From JAQWCH01 sp050952725 (lineage in GTDB: Bacteria > Bacillota_I > Bacilli_A > RFN20 > CAG-826), in assembly GCA_050952725.1 (NCBI GenBank), contig JBMNLN010000001.1, positions 930,001-994,000 of the forward strand: DNA of 64,000 bases. The letters are read 5' to 3'. Shown here in pieces: positions 61,658 through 64,000 of this stretch. A program made the position numbers and the translations under genes. The notes under the pieces are model-generated. The model saw only the letters and a list, made by a program, of their open reading frames with translations. It made no database searches and had not been told where the DNA came from. Every line of letters begins with the position of its first letter. Positions within the stretch are counted from its first letter, which is position 1.

Positions 61658-62575
61658 ATGATGAAGGTAAAGACGATCGTGGTGCCTTTTTTAGCCGAAG
61701 AGATGCGACTCGATCTATTTTTATGTAGCCAACTACCTTCTTTTTCGCGTTCTTTTTTCCGGCGTTTAATCAAAGAAGGTCAAATTCGCGTCAATAACGA
61801 ACCGGTTAAACCGGGTTACTCTTTAAAAGAAGCAGATATCATCACCTTGGATTTAACTGATGAAGTCACTTCGTCTTTAAAGCCAGAAAATATTCCCTTA
61901 AACATCATCTATGAAGATGAGGATTTACTGGTGCTTGATAAACCAGCTGGATTAGTGGTCCATCCTGGTGCAGGTCATAAAGATGGCACCTTGGTCAACG
62001 CTCTTTTGTACCACGAAATTAAACTCAGTTCTGGTAGCGATGAAGTGCGTCCTGGTATCGTCCATCGCCTCGATAAAGAAACCTCGGGATTATTACTAGT
62101 CGCCAAAAATGATCAGGCGCATCGAAAGCTAGCGACCCAACTACAAAACCGGACGATGAAACGCATTTATTTGGCTTTGGTCATCGGGGAATTTAATGAA
62201 GAAGAGGGTGAGATTATCGCTCCTTTAGGCCGCGATGCAAATCACCGCTACAAAAGAGCGGTTGACTTAGTTAGCGGCAAAGAAGCCAAGACCTATTTTC
62301 AAGTCGAAGAGCGCTTCAACGGCTATACCTTATTACGATGTGAATTAGAGACGGGCAGAACGCATCAAATCCGCGTCCACTTAGCCTTTATCGGACATCC
62401 TGTCGTCGGTGATCGACTCTATCTTGGCAAGAAATCGCCCCTTTATCCAAATGGGCATTTACTCCATGCTTGTCAGTTAGGTTTGATCCACCCGACAACT
62501 AATCAAGCGATGACTTTTAAGAGCCCTTTACCGGAATATTTTGCTGAAATATTGCGGACACTGCGCAATAGCTAA
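61658..62575 (+). CDS. rluD: RluA-family pseudouridine synthase (RluD type)
   Basis: Makes pseudouridine in 23S rRNA. 305 residues: N-terminal S4 domain (RLDLFLCSQLPSFSRSFFRRL..GQIRVNN, about 15-75), then the catalytic domain with VLDKPAGLVVHPGAGH, RPGIVHRLDKETSGLL holding the catalytic Asp, and LETGRTHQIRVHLA. Begins right after the lspA stop. Last gene of the ileS operon. Confidence 0.96.
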   Translation: MMKVKTIVVPFLAEEMRLDLFLCSQLPSFSRSFFRRLIKEGQIRVNNEPVKPGYSLKEADIITLDLTDEVTSSLKPENIPLNIIYEDEDLLVLDKPAGLVVHPGAGHKDGTLVNALLYHEIKLSSGSDEVRPGIVHRLDKETSGLLLVAKNDQAHRKLATQLQNRTMKRIYLALVIGEFNEEEGEIIAPLGRDANHRYKRAVDLVSGKEAKTYFQVEERFNGYTLLRCELETGRTHQIRVHLAFIGHPVVGDRLYLGKKSPLYPNGHLLHACQLGLIHPTTNQAMTFKSPLPEYFAEILRTLRNS

Positions 62576-62612
62576 TTTTAAATCTAACCGCAAACTTGTT
62601 GGATTATTACAT

Positions 62613-62650
62613 AAAAAAAGGGGAGTTTCGTAAGAAATCCCCCTTATTTT
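62613..62650. terminator. Bidirectional terminator between rluD and fucI
   Basis: GGGGA-TTTC / GAAA-TCCCC hairpin (62620-62643). On the minus strand T7 follows (strong, for fucI); on the plus strand CCTTATTTT. Confidence 0.85.
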
Positions 62651-62663
62651 GCGTTTGATTTAC

Positions 62664-64000
62664 TTATTGGTAAAGTGGTCCATAGGCGGCACAAGCACGG
62701 TAATCCGCTGCTTCTAAGTCTTTGGTTCCATGTGCGGCCCAGCAATGGGGACGATAGATTTTTTCACAGGGGACATTATGCATCGAAACCGGAATGCGCA
62801 GCATCGAAGCTAAGGTGATTAAATCCGCCCCGACATGCCCATAGACGGTGACGCCGTGATTTGCGCCCCAATTAGCCATCACCGCATAGACATCGCGAAA
62901 AGCCCCTTTACCGGTGACATTGGGAACAAACCAAGTACAAGGCCAAGTGCGATCGGTTCGATTCATAATTAAATCATGGACGTGGTCGGGAATTAAAACC
63001 GTTTGACCTTCCGCGATTTGCAGGACTGGACCGATGCCATCGACGATATTTAGCCGCAGTAAAGTCACAGGCATTTCCGCGATATTCTTAAAATGGCTCG
63101 AGAAGCCACCACCGCGAAAATATTCGTAATTCGCCCGTTGCCAATCCGTGGCTTTTAGACAAGCAGCGATATCTTGTTTGGTCATCTCCCAGAAAGGTTT
63201 CATGCACCCTTGACCTTTTTCGTTTTTCGCCGCTCCGGTCCCATCAAGGGCGGTGGCCCCAGAGTTAATCAGGTGAATAAAGCCTTGCGATGCTGGTCCA
63301 GTTGGTTTCCAGCCGCTGACGCGCTCAACCGCTTCGGGACTCCAATAGGTGCGCACATCATGGAAACAAGGCGCGGTATTGGTCAGCAAAGTTCCAAGCA
63401 ACATCGAAAGACCGTTCAAGGTATCGTTTTCGGTGGCGAAAGCCACGGGAGGACGCGGGCCATTCCAATCGAAAGTCGAAGCCATAATCGCTTCGGTAAA
63501 GTCGCAGTTTGGCAGCCAGTCCGTCCATGCCCGCTGTCCTTGGAAACCAGCCGCGACCGCATTTTTCCCTAAGGCTTCTTCGTGCCAACCCAGTGCTTTT
63601 AATTTGGGATTCCCAAACATCGCATCGCGGAGAACCAAGCTTAATTTAGCGATGAATTCCCAATCTTTTTCAGGGGGCACAACTTTACTCTTGCAAATGA
63701 TTTCCGGTAAGTTTTTCCCCGCGTTAATATCAAAGCCTTCAAGACAGTTTTTCTTAATCCAAGCCAAGGCTTTTTCATATTCTTCATAATCGTAAATTCC
63801 CAGGTGAATGCGCCGTAAAACATCCGCCATATCCATCCATTCAGGACGAATGCCAAAATATTTTTGCATCGTGTTCATATCGCAATAGGAACCGGCAATG
63901 CCCATGGAGACACCTCCGAAGTTGACATAGCTTTTGCCTTTCATCCAGCCGATAGCGATTGCCGCTTTGGCAAAGCGCAAAAGTTTCTCTTCAACATCGG
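62664..64000 (-). CDS. fucI: L-fucose isomerase, C-terminal part
   Basis: Converts L-fucose to L-fuculose (also D-arabinose to D-ribulose). The frame is open through the window end, so the N-terminus is missing; about 445 of roughly 590-600 residues are present. Family motifs: SYVNFGGVSMGIAGSYCD, DMADVLRRIHLGIYD, FATENDTLNG (metal-site Glu/Asp), STFDWNGPRPP and WGANHGVTVYGHVGADL. Suggests use of fucose from mucin or plant material. On the minus strand, so its promoter and any operon partners lie outside. Confidence 0.95.
   Translation of the reverse strand, partial: DVEEKLLRFAKAAIAIGWMKGKSYVNFGGVSMGIAGSYCDMNTMQKYFGIRPEWMDMADVLRRIHLGIYDYEEYEKALAWIKKNCLEGFDINAGKNLPEIICKSKVVPPEKDWEFIAKLSLVLRDAMFGNPKLKALGWHEEALGKNAVAAGFQGQRAWTDWLPNCDFTEAIMASTFDWNGPRPPVAFATENDTLNGLSMLLGTLLTNTAPCFHDVRTYWSPEAVERVSGWKPTGPASQGFIHLINSGATALDGTGAAKNEKGQGCMKPFWEMTKQDIAACLKATDWQRANYEYFRGGGFSSHFKNIAEMPVTLLRLNIVDGIGPVLQIAEGQTVLIPDHVHDLIMNRTDRTWPCTWFVPNVTGKGAFRDVYAVMANWGANHGVTVYGHVGADLITLASMLRIPVSMHNVPCEKIYRPHCWAAHGTKDLEAADYRACAAYGPLYQ

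Noticed and set aside
1..64000. tRNA, rRNA, insertion sequence or prophage genes
   Set aside because: None recognised; gaps are short and filled with promoters, leaders and terminators, and no transposase or integrase product is encoded.

Overview
This looks like a chromosomal window from a low-to-mid G+C Gram-positive bacterium (mid-40s % G+C by eye) in the Bacilli, close to the Mollicutes side of that class. Reasons: Bacillus-type gene neighbourhoods (tyrS/rpsD near ezrA-cysteine desulfurase-thiI; infC-rpmI-rplT; dnaB-dnaI; pfkA-pyk; a SpoU methyltransferase before pheST), three T-box leaders, strong AGGAGG ribosome binding sites, and a division cluster reduced to mraZ-rsmH-small membrane protein-ftsA-ftsZ with none of the usual murein genes between them. 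UGA is a stop (thiI, glgP and dnaE end in TGA) and Trp is TGG, so this is not a genetic-code-4 mollicute. Sugar genes at both edges (LacI-type regulator, L-fucose isomerase) suggest a host- or gut-associated fermenter; that is inference.

Layout. 1-1.9 kb: end of a LacI-family regulator, then tyrS. 1.9-3.4 kb (minus): rpsD with a long leader and a secreted protein of unknown function. 3.6-7.7 kb (plus): ezrA-cysteine desulfurase-thiI. 7.7-12.9 kb (minus): a nucleoside ABC importer (nupN lipoprotein, nupO ATPase, nupP and nupQ permeases). 13.1-14.5 kb (minus): infC-rpmI-rplT behind an attenuator leader. 14.5-16.2 kb (plus): a multidomain endonuclease I lipoprotein. 16.3-22.7 kb (minus): thrS with a T-box, degV, a ROK kinase, pyk, pfkA. 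22.8-25.0 kb (plus): primosome genes dnaB-dnaI. 25.0-33.2 kb (minus): nrnA, dnaE, polA and a fused MutM-CoaE protein. 33.3-35.8 kb (minus): ackA and serine dehydratase. 35.9-42.1 kb (plus): glgB-glgP, an all-alpha dUTPase and an M42 aminopeptidase. 42.2-44.3 kb: a large CvpA-like membrane protein. 44.4-50.7 kb: DUF523, hemolysin III, a YgjP-type peptidase, a SpoU methyltransferase, then T-box-pheS-pheT. 50.8-53.6 kb: an FAD oxidoreductase with an MFS transporter. 53.7-58.0 kb: the reduced division cluster. 58.1-62.6 kb: T-box-ileS-lspA-rluD. 62.7-64.0 kb (minus): L-fucose isomerase, cut by the window end.

Together the genes give glycolysis (pfkA, pyk, a sugar kinase), acetate fermentation (ackA), glycogen handling (glgB, glgP), serine breakdown, nucleoside and peptide scavenging, replication and repair, tRNA charging under T-box control, and FtsA/FtsZ/EzrA division. 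I saw no prophage, insertion sequence, CRISPR array or rRNA/tRNA gene. The most interesting points are the MutM-CoaE fusion with a changed zinc ligand, the wall-free division cluster with MraZ boxes and a small signal-peptide-like protein in the ftsL position, a possible AUA start for infC, the CvpA-like protein with a large extracytoplasmic part, and a secreted C-terminal module ending in YSC.
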